Assembly (NCBI RefSeq): GCF_035582795.1
Contig: NC_134390.1
Location: 2,123,560 to 2,187,559 of the forward strand
Reading direction: 5' to 3'
Length of the DNA: 64,000 nt
From: Mycteria americana
Lineage: Eukaryota; Chordata; Aves; Ciconiiformes; Ciconiidae
Shown: piece after piece, positions 28,722-47,346 of the stretch
Layout of the letters: each line of letters begins with the position of its first letter
How positions within the stretch are numbered: position 1 is the stretch's first letter
Program-made: the position numbers and the translations under genes
Notes under the pieces: model-generated
Told to the model about the DNA's origin: nothing
The model's input: the letters and a program-made list of their open reading frames with translations, nothing else
The model's database searches: none

Positions 28722-30369
28722 AGCCTGGGACCCCCCCCCCCATATTACCCTTCCCCAACATCCATTCTGGGGGCTTGGCCGTGGGGGGTGTGGGGAGACG
28801 GGGCTGGGGTCCCCCCACTGCCTGGCCCTGCTGTGCCGGGGGCGGGGGGCACCATCCCCGCGGCCCCCCAGTGCCTGACCCCGCTGTGCCGTGCCGGGGG
28901 GGGGGGGTACACAGACCCTGGGGTCCCCCAACGCCCAGCCCCACCGCACCCTGCCATGGGGGTCACCAGCCCCGGGGCCCCTCCGATGTCCAGCCCCAGT
29001 GTGTGCCCGTGGGGGGGGGGGGGTCTGGCCCAGCTCCCAGCCCCCCCCGGCACTTCGCGGCTGTGTTGACTGTTGGTAGCAACGCGGTGGCTCCTGGTGA
29101 CGTTGTTGCTGCCCCCCCCCGCCATGTCCGCTGCCCGGGCACCACCGAGCAGGACAGGCCGTCGGCCCCACCGGGGTCCCCCCCGGCCACCGCAGAGCCC
29201 CCAGCCCTGCCCATGGGCTGCCCCCCAACCCAGGCTGGGCATCTCGGGGGGCTTCGAGAGCCGGCGTCTCCGCTCCCCCTCCGGCGGCACAGCCGGCGTG
29301 GGCTGATTTCCCGGCCGCTGGCTCCCTGCCCATGGCATGGCCGAGGTTTCCAGCCCCCCCAGTTTGGGCCCTTCCTGGGGGGTCCCTCACTGGTGACCTC
29401 ACACCCCGTGGCTGGGACGCATCCGTCCCCAGGGATCGGGGGGTCTCGGCCCCATCGGGGGCTGCGGCGGCTCCCAGGGAGGGGGCAACGTCCCCAGGGG
29501 CACCGGCTGCTGCTATTTTTAACCTGTTTTCCCGCAGAATGCGGCATGCGAGCGCCCCGCGCTGTCCCCCCGTCCCTCCCCTGCCACCGCCGATGTGACG
29601 GGTTCATTGAGACGGAGAGACAGGGCAGCTCGGGGGTGCAGGATGAGGCCCTGGTGCAGCGGGGGGCACCGGCCAGGCCCCGCCATCCCCCGGCTGGCTC
29701 GGGGTGGGGACTGGGGGGCTGGAGGGGCACGGCGGAGGCGGTGGCACCCCACCCCTGCCCGCGCCCAACCCTGCAGCCCCCCTCTGAAGGGCAGGGCAAG
29801 GGACCCCCCACCCCTTGGTGCTGGGCGCAGCGGGTGACCCCTTCTCCATGGGAGGGAGCAGGGGGGGGTGTCACCGCGTACCCCCGCAGCCTGGGTGCCC
29901 TGTGCCCCCCCCCCCCCCCCCCGCCCCCGCAGCTCCTGCTCCCTCCCGGCACTGCGGGAGCCACGACAAAAGGGAGGCTCAGCCCCGGGGAGGGGGGACA
30001 CCGGGGGGGACACGAGGGGCAGGACAGGGCGCAGGGGAGGCAGCCGCGGGGTGCAGGGGGCTGCGGCCACGCTGCCGTGGGGAGGGGGCCTGCAGCCTCG
30101 CTTGCGCTTGCAGGGCAGCACCGCATTGCGGCAAAGCCTGCAAGAAAGGAGCGGGGCGGCGGCGGCGGCAGGGGCGAGGCGGAGGCACCCCACTGCTGGG
30201 GGGGCCCTGCTCTGCCCAGCCCCCCCAAAAGCACCTCCTGACCCCCAGCAGGCCCCTGGAGCCGGGGGGGGGGGTCCTTGGGGGGCTCCGGTGGCATGGG
30301 TGGCTCAAGGAGCGGGTGTCGTGGGGACACCGGTTGCCCTGGCCCCAGGCGGGTGCCAGCACTGAGGGG

Positions 30370-30880
30370 GTGGGGGGACACCGGGGTGCCCAGGGGGTGG
30401 GGGGGACATGGGGGCTGCCCAGGGAGTGGGGGGGACACTGGGGGTGCCCAGGGAGTGGGGGGGACGTGGGAGATGCCCAGGGAGTGGGGGGGTCATAGGG
30501 GATGTACAGGGAGTGGGGGGGACATGGGGGCTTCCCAGGGAGTGGGGGGACACTGGGGGTGCCCAGGGAGTGGGGGGGACGTGGGAGATGCCCAGGGAGT
30601 GGGGGGGACATGGGGGCTTCCCAGGGAGTGGGGGGACACTGGGGGTGCCCAGGGAGTGGGGGGGACGTGGGAGATGCCCAGGGAGTGGGGGGGACATGGG
30701 GGATGCCCAGGGAGTGGGGGGACACTGGGGGTGCCCAGGGAGTGGGGGGGACATGGGGGCTTCCCAGGGAGTGGGGGGACACGGGGGTTGCCCAGGGAGT
30801 GGGGAGGACATGGGGGGTGCCCAGGGAGTGGGGGGGACACGGGGGGTGCCCAGGGAGTGGGGGGGACATGGGGCATGCCC
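30370..30880. repeat. 30-bp minisatellite
   Basis: About 17 copies of a 29-30-base unit containing gcccagggagtgggggggac with a variable tail (atgggggctt, actgggggt, gtgggagat). Tail variants alternate in higher-order blocks, for example ctt-type then ggt-type then gat-type between about 30500 and 30680, so blocks of several units were duplicated together. Confidence 0.9.
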
Positions 30881-31859
30881 TGGGGTCCTGGCTCAGCCGT
30901 TGTGCATGGCGCTGTGCAGGGGGTGCCGGGTGCAGCCTTGGGGTGGGGGGGGACAGGGACCCCAGGGGGACTCGGTGGCCTCGCAGGGACGCGCTGCTCT
31001 CGGCCATGCCAGGAGCCTCCCCGGGGGCAGGGGGGGGCTTCGCTGTGGCTGGTCCCTCGGGGACATCCTGGTCCCCCCACCCTCAGCTCTCTGCAGAGCA
31101 GTCCTGCATGGGGACAGGGTCCCTTTGCCAGGGGACACACACCAAGGGGGTGACCCCACTACAGGGGGCGGGTGCGAAGCCCAGCGTGGGGGGCTCCGGG
31201 GCTGCCCGTGCCCCCACGCTGTCCCCAAACCTGGCCCTGGGAACGTGACCCCAACCCGCGCTCACCCCAGCGCAGGGTGGAGGAGGGGGCCCAGGGCAGG
31301 ACAGGGTGCTGCTCCCCGGGGGTGAGCGTGGGGTGACCCCCCCCCGCCCCGCCCCGCCCGTCCTGCCCCACAGGAACTGCCCCTGCGTGGGTTCCCCCCA
31401 GGAGCCGCCCCAGGGGCTGGCAGGGGAACACTGGCGGCGGCCGGGAGCGGGAGCCGGCGCGGCGGGTGCCCGCGGGGCTTCCCACGGGAACGGGACGGGG
31501 ACGGGGACAAGGATGGGGACAGGGACGGGGACGGGGACCGCTGGATCCCCGTGGCCCCCAGCCCAGGCTGGGCCGTGGTGCTCCCTGGGCAGAGCCCGGG
31601 CCTGGGGCTGCGGCCGGGGGGTGCAGGGCCCCCTCCTACCCCCGGCTGAGCCCCCCCCGCCCCTAAAGCCCCCCTAAAGCCCCCCCACCCCAATGCCCCC
31701 CCAGCCCCGCTGCCCCTGACGCCCTCCGGCCCCTCCTGCCCCCCGCCCCGCCCCTCCCGCCCCCGCCCCGCCCCTCCTGCCCCAACGCCCCGCCCCTCGC
31801 CCCGCCTCCCGCCCTCCGCATTCCACTCTCTCGACGTCACCGCCTACGCAACCCTCGCC

Positions 31860-32100
31860 GACTTTCGAACCGGCCAATCGGAATCGAGGCGGGGCGGCGA
31901 GGGCGTGGCGGGCGGGCAGGGCGTGGCTGACGGGGCAGCGTAATCCCGGAGGGGCGGGGGAAAAGGCGGTGCCCCGCCCATCACGCCCCGCCCCCGCAGG
32001 AGGCTCCGCCCCCTCCCGGGTATATGAGGGGGGGGCCCCCGCCCGGCGCCCCTCGCCTCCCTCCTCAGCGGCTCCGTAACGGTTCGGGCAGTGAGCGGCC
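31860..32100 (+). promoter_or_regulatory. TUBA1C promoter
   Basis: CCAAT at 31874-31878, a CRE-like GACGTCAC near 31834 just upstream, and TATATGA at 32021-32027, about 75 bases before the ATG. Several GC boxes lie between. Confidence 0.65.
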
Positions 32101-35229
<3,129 letters not shown>

Positions 35230-35268
35230 TGCCTTGTCTCTTCTGCCGGTTACACTGTGGTGCTGTTC

Positions 35269-35274
35269 ATTAAA
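35269..35274 (+). terminator. Poly(A) signal of TUBA1C
   Basis: ATTAAA, 40 bases after the stop codon, giving a very short 3' UTR. Confidence 0.75.
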
Positions 35275-35299
35275 ATTGCTCTTTCCGATCTTGCCTCGT

Positions 35300-36670
35300 T
35301 TATTGTCCCAGCACAATCCGCCTCGCGGTGACCTGGGGGGACGTCCCCAGGGGAGGGGGGGTCCTGGCTGAGCTGGCCTGGGCTGGCTGCCTGGCCCTGC
35401 TGCCAGCTGGCAGAGGGACTGGGGGGGGGTGTGGGGGGGGCTGTGTGGGACCGGGGTCCCTTGGCCGGGTCCTGTGCTGCGAGTTTGCTACGCCCCGCTA
35501 GGCTGCCTGCACTGGGGGGGGGGTTCATACCCCCCCACTCTATTGTCCCCAGGGCTCCTTGTCACAGGGATGGGTCCCCAGGTGGGGTGAGGACCCCTGG
35601 GAACAGCCCCCCCCCGGGCTGGGGTGCCCTCCCCGGGCCAGGGCTGTCCTTACCTGCCCCAGCCGCTGCCCTCCGGCCCCCGCCCCGGCATGCGGGCAGG
35701 ATGCGGCCCTGGGCAGGGCTGGTGCGGATGGGCTGTACGTGGTGTCCTGCTGCTCCTGGCACGGACCTGGGCTCTGTGCAGTGCTCTGCGGAGCTGGGGG
35801 GGGTGGGGGGGTCCTGGGTGGGAGGGACCCCCCCCTGCAGCCTCTGGGCAGGGCACTGACCCCTTCCCGTAAGCACCACCCTCGCTGATGGGGGGGGGAG
35901 GGGGGGGGGGGGCAGAGCCCGTTGTCCAGCGCTGCCCCTGCACATGGCGGCTCCGGCAGAGCCGAGTCACGGCTGTCCCTCCAAAATGGGGGGGGGGGGG
36001 GACGACAGGGCCCCTCTCCCTGGGTGCTGGGATGGGCCGGGCCTGTATTGCGTGCTCCGAGGGGCTGGGCACCCCGGGCAGGATGGGACCCAGCTGCCAT
36101 GGGGGTCTGCTGAGGGGTCGAGGATGGGGCTCACCCTGCAGCCCCCAGCCCCTCTCTACATCCCAGTGGGGGGGTCTGCACCCCCCGTCTCCCCATGCTG
36201 CTTGGAGCGGGGACCACATAACCCCCGGTACTGCCCTGCACCCTGGCAGGGGGACACCCGCTGCCGCCCGGCCCCTCTCCCTCTGCCCGAGGGGGGGTCT
36301 GTGTCCCCGGGGTACCCCCGGCCCCTCTCCCCACCGCTCCTCTGCCTGCACCCTCGACGGGGGACCCCTACAGTCCCCCACCCTGCATCCCGCGGGGGGG
36401 CCCTGCAGCCCCCCCATCCCGCAGCCCCCTGCCCCGCATCCGGAGTGGGGTCCCCGGCCACCCCCGAGGGGGAACGCCGGCAGCTCCCTGCCCCGCAGCT
36501 CCCGCCCCGCATCCCGAGGGGTGTCCCCGGCCACTCCCGGCCCCTCCCCGCGCCCCCCCCCGAGAGGACACCCGCAGCCCCCGGTCCTGTCCTCCCCTCC
36601 CCCCCCCCCCCCCCGACCGGGAGACCCCTCCCCTCAGGCCCGCACCCCCGGGTCCCCCCGGCGGGGCGGA
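35300..36670. other. TUBA1C-PRPH intergenic region
   Basis: GC-rich sequence with G homopolymers near 35888-35910 and 35990-36000. From about 36330 to 36600 there are loosely repeated ccccgcatcccg/cagccccc motifs. No gene recognised on either strand. Confidence 0.5.
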
Positions 36671-36682
36671 GCCGCCGCCCGC

Positions 36683-36688
36683 TATAAA
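36683..36688 (+). promoter_or_regulatory. TATA box of PRPH
   Basis: TATAAA in CGCTATAAACAG, 38 bases before the PRPH ATG, so the 5' UTR would be only about 10-15 bases unless transcription starts elsewhere. It supports the chosen start codon. Confidence 0.7.
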
Positions 36689-36726
36689 CAGCCGGTACCG
36701 CCGGCCACCGCCCTCCCGGTACCGCC

Positions 36727-39700
36727 ATGAGCCGCGGCGGCCGCGCCCCCCCTCCGCGCCGCGCCCTCGGGGCGCCGCCGCCCCTCACCGTGGCTCCGGG
36801 GCGGCTGGCGGCGGCGGCGGCGGCGCGGGACGCGGAGCGGGAGGAACTGGCGGCGCTGAACGATCGCTTCGCCGCTTTCCTGGAGCGGGTGCGGGCGCTG
36901 GAGCGGCAGAACGGGGCCCTGCGAGCCGCCCTGGGCCGCGCCGCCGCCGCCACCGCGCCCCGCGCCGCCGGGCTGGTGCAGGGGGAGCTGCGGGGGCTGC
37001 GGGAGCGGCTGCAGTGCCTCGGCCGGGACCGCGACCGGCTCCAGGCCGAGCGAGACGGGCTGGCCGCCGACCTGGCGGCCCTGCGGCAGCGGTGGGTGGG
37101 CGGCGGGAGCGGGGGATGCGCCGGGATGGGGGGGCAGGGGGATGCGGGGTGCGCCGGGGTGGGGACCGGGGGGTGCACCGGCATGGGGATGGGGAGCGCA
37201 CCGGGGGACGCTGGAGTGACGGGGACCGGCGGATGCACCGGAGAGGGACCGGCCGTGGATGGGATGGGGACGGGGGAGGCACTGGGCGGCGTGGGGTTGG
37301 CAGGGACCGGGGGACGCGCCGGGGAACGCTGGGGTGGGGGAGACGGGACGGGGGGGGCGCCGGGATGGGGAGGGAGCGGGGCCGGGGTGGGGGAGGCACC
37401 GGGGACGTTGGGGAGGGGCCCGGGGGATGCCCCGGGTGTACTGGGGAGGGGGCCGGGGATGCGCCCGGCAGACGCTGGAGAAAGCACCGGGGATGGACGG
37501 GGGGGGGGGGGCACTGGGGAGGGACCCGGGTGGGGACTGGGAGGGACTGGGAGAGCCGGGCTCTGCGGAAGGGCGGGGCACTGGGAGGGGCATGGCGGGG
37601 TGGGGGCTACTGGGAGCCGACTGGGACGAGCGCTGGGGGGAGATGGGGCCGGGGCAGAGCTGGACCCCCCCGGGACGGAGCGTGTCCCAGTGAGGGGCCT
37701 TGGGGGCTGCAGTGGGGTCACGGCCCTGCCCCGGGGCGGTGTGGCAGGGCCCGGGTGGGGTCCCCCAGGATCTGGGGGTCCTGCGGGAGGGGTTGGCCCT
37801 GCCCTGTCCCTGTGCAGGGACAGGGACGCCCCAGGGCTGCCCTTTCCCGGGGCTGGGGCCAGCCCAGGCCCTCGGGGGCTGCGAGGGGGGGGGTGGCTCA
37901 GGCTTGGGGGGCTCCTCTTCCTCCTCCTCCACCCCTGGGCCTGCAGCGTGTCGGGGGCTGCAGCAGGGCACACCCCGTCTCACCCCTGTTCTCCCCAGGC
38001 TGGAGGACGAGACGCAGAAGCGGGAGGATGCGGAGAAGAACCTGGTGCTGTTCCGCAAGGTGAGGGGGCTGGGGGGCCCGACCCCCCGTGCAGTGCCCGT
38101 TCCCCCAGCCCCCCGTGCAGTGCACGCCGGTGATGCCCCTGCCCTACGCACGGCCCCCGACCCGGCTGCCCACGCGTGTGAAGGCCCCGGCGATGCCCCG
38201 TGCGCCAGGCGCTGCCCGTCCCGCACCGCCCCAGGGGAGACCCGTGGGGGTCCCGTCTCCGCGCTGCCCCACAGCTCGGCCCGGCCTCTCCCCACAGGAC
38301 GTGGACGATGCCACGCTGTCCCGCCTGGAGCTGGAGCGCAAGGTCGAGCTGCTGATGGACGAGATCGGCTTCCTCAAGAAGCTGCATGAGGAGGTGGGGG
38401 GGGGCCAAGGCCGGGTGGGGGGGAGCGGGTCGGGTCCGTGTGCTGCGGCGTGACGGCCGTGTGCCCGCGCAGGAGCTGCGGGACCTGGAGGGGAGCGCCC
38501 CGAGTCCGGCGGTGCTGGCGGAGGTGGAGGTCTGCAAGCCGGATCTGACGGCCGCGCTGCGGGACATCCGCACCCAGTACGAGAGCATCGCCGTGAAGAA
38601 CCTGCAGGAAGCCGAGGAGTGGTACAAGTCGAAGGTATCCGGGACTGGGGGGGCCGTGGGGGGGCTGGGGCGTCCCGGCAGCCCTGACTCCCCCGGCCCC
38701 CGCAGTTCGCCGACCTCTCGGACGCAGCCAACCGCAACCACGAGGCGCTGCGGCTGGCCAAGCAGGAGATGAACGAGTCCCGGCGGCAGATCCAGAGCCT
38801 CACCTGCGAGGTGGATGGGCTGAAGGGCATGGTGAGAGCTGGGGGGGGGTGTCCGGGGGGGGGGGCAGGCACTGGGCCCCCGCCCCAGCCCCACACGGCC
38901 CCTTCTCCCCTCGCAGAACGAGGCGCTGCAGCGGCAGATGCGGGAGATGGAGGACGAGTTTGGGGAGGAGATCGGGAGCTACCAGGACGTGGTGGGGCGG
39001 CTGGAGCAGGAGATCCAGCAGATGAAGGAGGAGATGGCGCGGCACCTGCGCGAGTACCAGGACCTGCTCAACGTCAAGATGGCCCTGGACATCGAGATCG
39101 CCACGTACCGCAAGCTGCTGGAGGGCGAGGAGAGCCGGTGAGGCCGCTCTGCCCTGCGAGGGGAGGCTGGCACGCGCAGCCTGACGTCCCCGTCGCTGCC
39201 GGGGCGCAGGGTCCGGCCGGGGGACAGCGTCACCCCGGTTGTTATGGGATTTTCTTGCAAAGAGGCAGCTCTGGGCACCGATTCTGTGGGCAAACAGAAA
39301 GTTCCCACGGGAGCTTCGTGCTGCCGAGATAAAGGCAAGGCCAGGGGAAGGTGCGACGGTGGGGGACCTGCCACCGGCCCCTCTCCTGCCACCGGCCCCT
39401 CTCCTGCCACCGGCCCCTCTCCTGCCACCGGCCCCTCTCCTGCCACCGGCCCGGCAGCCCACGGGCACAGCCCACCGCCGGCCCGGCACTGCTTAACCGT
39501 GACGTGGGTCACTGACTCAATGGTGTGGAAGGGTGAGGGTCACCAGCGATGCCCGGGAGCCCCAGACCCCCCCTCACCCCTCTCTCCCCCCCCAGGATCA
39601 CCGTCCCCCTGTACCCCACCACCTCCTTCAACATGAGGAGCTCAGGTGAGGGGCGGGGGGGCAGGGGTTGGGGCAGGCACCCCAATGGGGTGCAGGTGGG

Positions 39701-40005
39701 TCCCTGTGCCCCTGTCTGGGGTGGCCTCACACCCACCTGCACCCCGGGGGGGGCAAAGGGGGGCTGACGGCCTCTCTGTGCCCCAGTGCTGGAGCCGCAG
39801 CCTGCGGAGAGCCCGGCGCGGAGGATGGTGCTCATCAAAACCATCGAGATGAGGGATGGGCAGGTGAGGGCTGGGGGCTGCAGGCGGGGGGGGGGGGTGT
39901 CCTGCCTGGGGGGGCCGACCCCGCCGTGGGGCTGACCCCCACCTTCTCCCCCCACAGCAGGTGGTGACGGAGTCGCACAAGGAGCGAGCGGAGCCAGGGA
40001 AGTGA
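36727..40005 (+). CDS. PRPH: PRPH, peripherin (type III intermediate filament)
   Basis: Neuronal intermediate filament protein. Nine exons: 36727-37091, 37999-38059 (61), 38298-38393 (96), 38473-38634 (162), 38706-38831 (126), 38917-39137 (221), 39596-39645, 39787-39863 and 39961-40005. Rod exon sizes 61/96/162/126/221 are the standard type III pattern. Total about 400 residues against 470 in human. Coil 1A begins [36 protein letters not shown] and [19 protein letters not shown] follow; coil 2 ends [18 protein letters not shown]. Peripherin fits best by synteny and by [20 protein letters not shown]. Odd points: the head is only about 37 residues, Ala/Pro/Arg-rich, without the SSYRRTFG-type assembly motif. 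The tail is short but keeps [15 protein letters not shown]. The last exon has a CAGCAG tandem acceptor (39955-39960), so one Gln may be optional. TATA box 38 bases upstream. Confidence 0.93.
37092..37998 (+). repeat. PRPH intron 1 with degenerate GC repeats
   Basis: From about 37100 to 37560 the intron consists of imperfect copies of units such as gggatgcgccggggatgggg. The rest to 37998 is GC-rich and unique. Several open frames pass through it without meaning. Confidence 0.6.
39369..39452 (+). repeat. 18-bp tandem repeat in PRPH intron 6
   Basis: Four and a half near-perfect copies of tgccaccggcccctctcc within intron 6 (39138-39595). The unit is a multiple of 3, so it encodes short repeats in false frames. 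Confidence 0.9.
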
Positions 40006-40524
40006 CGGAGGGGACGCAACCGCGCTGGCCCCCATCCTGTGGTGGCTGGGGGGGGGGGGGGGGTTGCCAGACCCCGCTGTGCCCTTGTGGGGGCCGGGGA
40101 GCAGAGGGCGGGGCCGGCTGCCCCCCACCCCATCCCTGCTGCCAGCACCGTGCCGCGATGCTGCGGCACGTCCCCGTGCCTTGTCCCCCCCCTCTATTTA
40201 TTGCTATTTATCACCTCTTTATTTTTCTTCCTGCTGGACCCTCCCTTGTATTTAACGTTTATCGAACGTCTCCCCCCTGGCCCCGGGGGGGTCCCGGCTC
40301 CCCTCCCGCCGACGGAGGTGGCACCGGCTGCCCCCGGGGTTTGCGGGCTCCGGTGGTCCCCAGGCACTGTCCCCTCCCGGGGTCTCTGCCCCGCCCGCTG
40401 CCCCCACCCTGCCTTGGCCCCGGCTCCCCCCGGCCCTGGGCCCTCGGGCTGGGCAGGGGTGCAGGCCTGGCTGGGGGGGGCTCTGGGGGCCGCCCCCCAC
40501 TGTCCCCATCCTGCTTGAGCGGCA

Positions 40525-40530
40525 AATAAA
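40525..40530 (+). terminator. Poly(A) signal of PRPH
   Basis: AATAAA about 520 bases after the stop codon. The 3' UTR has an AT-rich patch at 40195-40265 with several ATTTA-like elements that could affect mRNA stability. Confidence 0.75.
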
Positions 40531-40559
40531 GGCTGTGGCGAGGATGGGGCTGAGTCACT

Positions 40560-41063
40560 CGTGTCGGCTGTGGGCAGGGGGAGGGGGGGGGAGCTGGCGG
40601 GGGGGTGCCCGGTATTGCACGAAGCCAGCGGGGGGGTGAGGGGCTGCAGGGCTGGGGGGGGGCCCAGCACCTCGCGTGGGGGCCAGGCCTGGAGGATGCA
40701 CCCTGGCCGGGGGGGGATGCACCCACTGCGGTGCTGTGCAGGAGACGGCCGGGGAAGGTGGGAACGTGGCCTGCAGGTGAGGGGCTCAAGTGATGCTGAA
40801 GACCCCTTCCCCCCCCCACTTTTCCCTGCCCGCTGAGGGCTGGATGACCCCCCCCCCCCCCCCCCCAAATTCCCCCCTTGCTGGGGCAGCGGGAGGCGCG
40901 GGGCTGGAGCTGCCCTTGATGCTGTGCCAGCGCCGCTCAGCGCCAGCTGAAATATGGGGGGGTGACCAGCGCTGCACCCGCCACAGCCCCGACCCCCCCC
41001 CCCGCCCGGCCAGCCCCCCCCCCCCCCCCCCCCCCCGCTGATGCCCCCTTCTATCTCCTGCAG
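40560..41063. other. Gap after PRPH
   Basis: GC-rich sequence with C homopolymers at 40850-40867 and 41015-41037. It may hold upstream exons of the unidentified gene that follows, but I could not find a convincing first exon. Confidence 0.4.
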
Positions 41064-42492
41064 CACCGTGCCCACGGGCCGGGGTCCCACGTGCGGGGTG
41101 AAGGCAGGTGAGAGCACCCCACCGGGGGACTCGAGTGTCCGGAGCCCCCCCCGGCAGTGCCCCCCTGTAACCGTGACAACCCCCCCAACTGTGCCCCCCT
41201 TTCACCCCCCGAGAGTGACCTCAGGCCAGACGCGGCCACGCCGGGGGGGCAGGGGGCAACCTCTCCCAGGCCCGCAGGGTGCCCACCCGGCGTGCCACCT
41301 CAGCCCCCCCCCCCCAGTGCCACCTCAGCCCCCCCCCCCCCAGCCAGGAGCGATCCGGGGGGCACAGGGACCCCCCCAACCCACTCTGGGGGTGCCCAGG
41401 CACTGCCACCCTGTTCCCTCCATAGCCAGGAGAGTGGGGCTGCCCCCCCCCCCCCGAGAGCAGCACCCCAGGTGCGTGTGCCCTCCCCTCCTGACTGCTC
41501 CCCAACAGCGGGGGGGGCCGTGCCGGCGCTCAGGCCCCCCCTTCTCCCCCTCCCCGCAGGCATCGAGACCTCTGGAGCCACCAGCACCCCCAACGTCGGC
41601 TTCGCCCGCTGTGTGCCCGTCACCCGGACAGCGGTTTGTGGGGGGGGGCACCCGGATGCCTGGGTCCTCTCCTTGGCTTTGCCCCCCCCCAGCCCCGGTC
41701 CCACGCTTCCCTCCCATCCCCACAGCGCTTCGGGGTGTTCAGCAACCCCCCGAAATTCTTCCACGTGCCTGTCCCCTGCAGCCATGGGGCGGCTGCCCAG
41801 CAGGTGGGTGACAGCTCGGGGGGCCCGGGGGGGTCCAGGTCCAACCCCCCCACTGATGGTGGTGTCACCTCCAGACCCTCCTGCCGCGGAAAGCGACCCC
41901 GTCCCTCCGGCCCCGAGCCTGCTGACGCCGACGATGCGGCCATGCCCCGGGTGAGTGCCGGGGGATGCGGGGCCCTTCTGGGCCCCCTGCCCCCCCCCCC
42001 CCAAGGGCTCAGGGGAGTGGGGGGGCCCCACCTGCCCTGGCTGTGGGGACTCCCCCCAGGAGAAGAGCGTGGTGCAAGATTTTAGGGGGACGAGGGCCAG
42101 CGGGACCCCGAGGTGGTGGCACCGGCTCTTCCCCGGGTCTCCCCAGGCTCCCGCCGTGCTGAGGGGGGGGCTCTTGGGGCTGGGGGTGACCCTGGGGCCG
42201 GGGGGGGCCCTCAGGATGGCGGAGGGGGAAATCCTGGGGTCAGGGAGGGAGCCTGGGAGTGGGGCTGGGGGACATTTGGGGACAGGGGTGTTTCTCGGGA
42301 GTTGAGACTGGGGGGGGGGTGACCCTGAGGAGGTGGGGGTCACCCTGAGGAGGTGGGGGGTACCGCGGGGAGGAGGGATCCCACCCCCTCCCCACCCACA
42401 GCCGCCCCCGGGGGCAGCCAGGACCCTGACCCACCGGGGGACCAGGATGGGGACGATGGGGACGCACCCACGGACACGCCACAGACAATAAA
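41064..42492 (+). CDS. Candidate spliced gene at the TROAP position, unrecognised
   Basis: I do not recognise this protein. Exon-like blocks with good AG/GT ends and matching phase are 41064-41107, 41560-41633 and 41726-41803. They join to a non-repetitive frame containing STVPTGRGPTCGVKAG, IETSGATSTPNVGFARC, VPVTRTARFGVF and SNPPKFFHVPVPC. After 41803 two readings are possible. One is splicing to 41875, ending at a stop at 41923-41925. The other is continuation through 41950 in a frame with CRGKRPRPSGPEPADADDA. A block ending near the poly(A) signal could add an acidic tail, DPDPPGDQDGDDGDAP. In human, TROAP (tastin) occupies this place and strand, but I see no clear match to human tastin, which evolves fast. 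No first exon found. The composition looks coding but the model is tentative. Confidence 0.35.
42487..42492 (+). terminator. Poly(A) signal of the unidentified plus-strand gene
   Basis: AATAAA in CAGACAATAAAATAG. It supports a plus-strand transcript ending here, tail to tail with C1QL4, whose own signal is at 43150. The 650 bases between the two signals hold no gene. Confidence 0.6.
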
Positions 42493-43149
42493 ATAGTTTA
42501 TGCTGCACCTTGTTGTAGGGTCTCCGGGGTTCCGTGGGCGCGGGGGGGGCGAGCCCCCACCCCTGCCAGCCCTTCCCGGGGGTCCCCAGGCTGCCGGGCC
42601 CCCCCGCCCCAGCCGGCGGGAGCCGTGTCCTCCCGGCCATTGGCCACGCGGTGGCAGCACCGGCCCACGGCCACGCAGGGCTGGGGACAGGACCGGGGGA
42701 CGCCCGCGCCCCGCCGGGGTCTGCAGGGCTCGGGCAGGGGGGACCCGGCGTCCTGCGGCTCCGCTCCCCCCCCCCCGGGGACCCCAAACACCCCCGTGGC
42801 CGGCGATGTCCCCCGCGTGTCCCCATGACGGGGGCGGCCCGTGCCCCTGCGCACCCGTGTGCGTGGCGGGGGGGGGGGGGGGGGGGGGCGTCGCTGTCGC
42901 TGTCCCCGGTGGCAGCCGGCACGGGGGGAAGGTGACAATGAGGGTCCCCGCCCTCGTTGGGGACCCCGATGGCGACGAGGGCCCGGAGCTCGTCCCCGCT
43001 GCGGGGCCAGGGGCCAGGCGGGGCCAGCACCAAGGAGCGATGGCGGCCCAGCCCCCTCCCTGGGGGTCCCCTCCCCCCTGTCCCCAGGGGTCCCCTCTGT
43101 CCCCCCCCGGGAGGCGAAGGCAGCAGCTGCACATCCGAACCCAGAGCGT

Positions 43150-43155
43150 TTTATT
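43150..43155 (-). terminator. Poly(A) signal of C1QL4
   Basis: TTTATT on the plus strand (AATAAA on minus), about 310 bases past the C1QL4 stop. Confidence 0.75.
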
Positions 43156-43465
43156 GGGGGGAACACGGAGCCCGACGATCGGCCGCGGGGACGGGGGGTG
43201 CCCCGGGGCTGGGGACACCACCGGGACACCCCGACGCCCTTGGGGGTGCTGGCATGCGGGGGGGGGCGGGGGTGCAGTGTGTGTGGGGTGATTGTGGGGG
43301 GGGGGGTTGTGGTGCGTGTGCGTGGGGCAGCGTGCGGCGGGGGGCACGTGTGTCCTCACGGGCGTCTCATCGCGCCCAGCACTATCGTGGGGGACGGTCA
43401 CACCAGCGGGAGCCAGGATCGTCCCCCTCGCCCCCGCAGCCCCCTCCCCGCGCTGGCCGGGGGGC

Positions 43466-47346
<3,881 letters not shown>

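Larger units (their letters stand above)
27903..31859. other. TUBA1A-TUBA1C intergenic region
   Basis: No protein gene found. Content: a TTCC/TTCTTC pyrimidine tract (27903-28030), GC-rich unique sequence, the X-box cluster at 28669-28721, the 30-bp array at 30370-30880, and the pyrimidine-rich sequence leading into the TUBA1C promoter. Long Pro/Gly/Ala frames on both strands are compositional. Confidence 0.5.

Noticed and set aside
28085-30241. 718-codon plus-strand Pro/Gly-rich frame
   Set aside because: Compositional; no domain, and the opposite strand is just as open.
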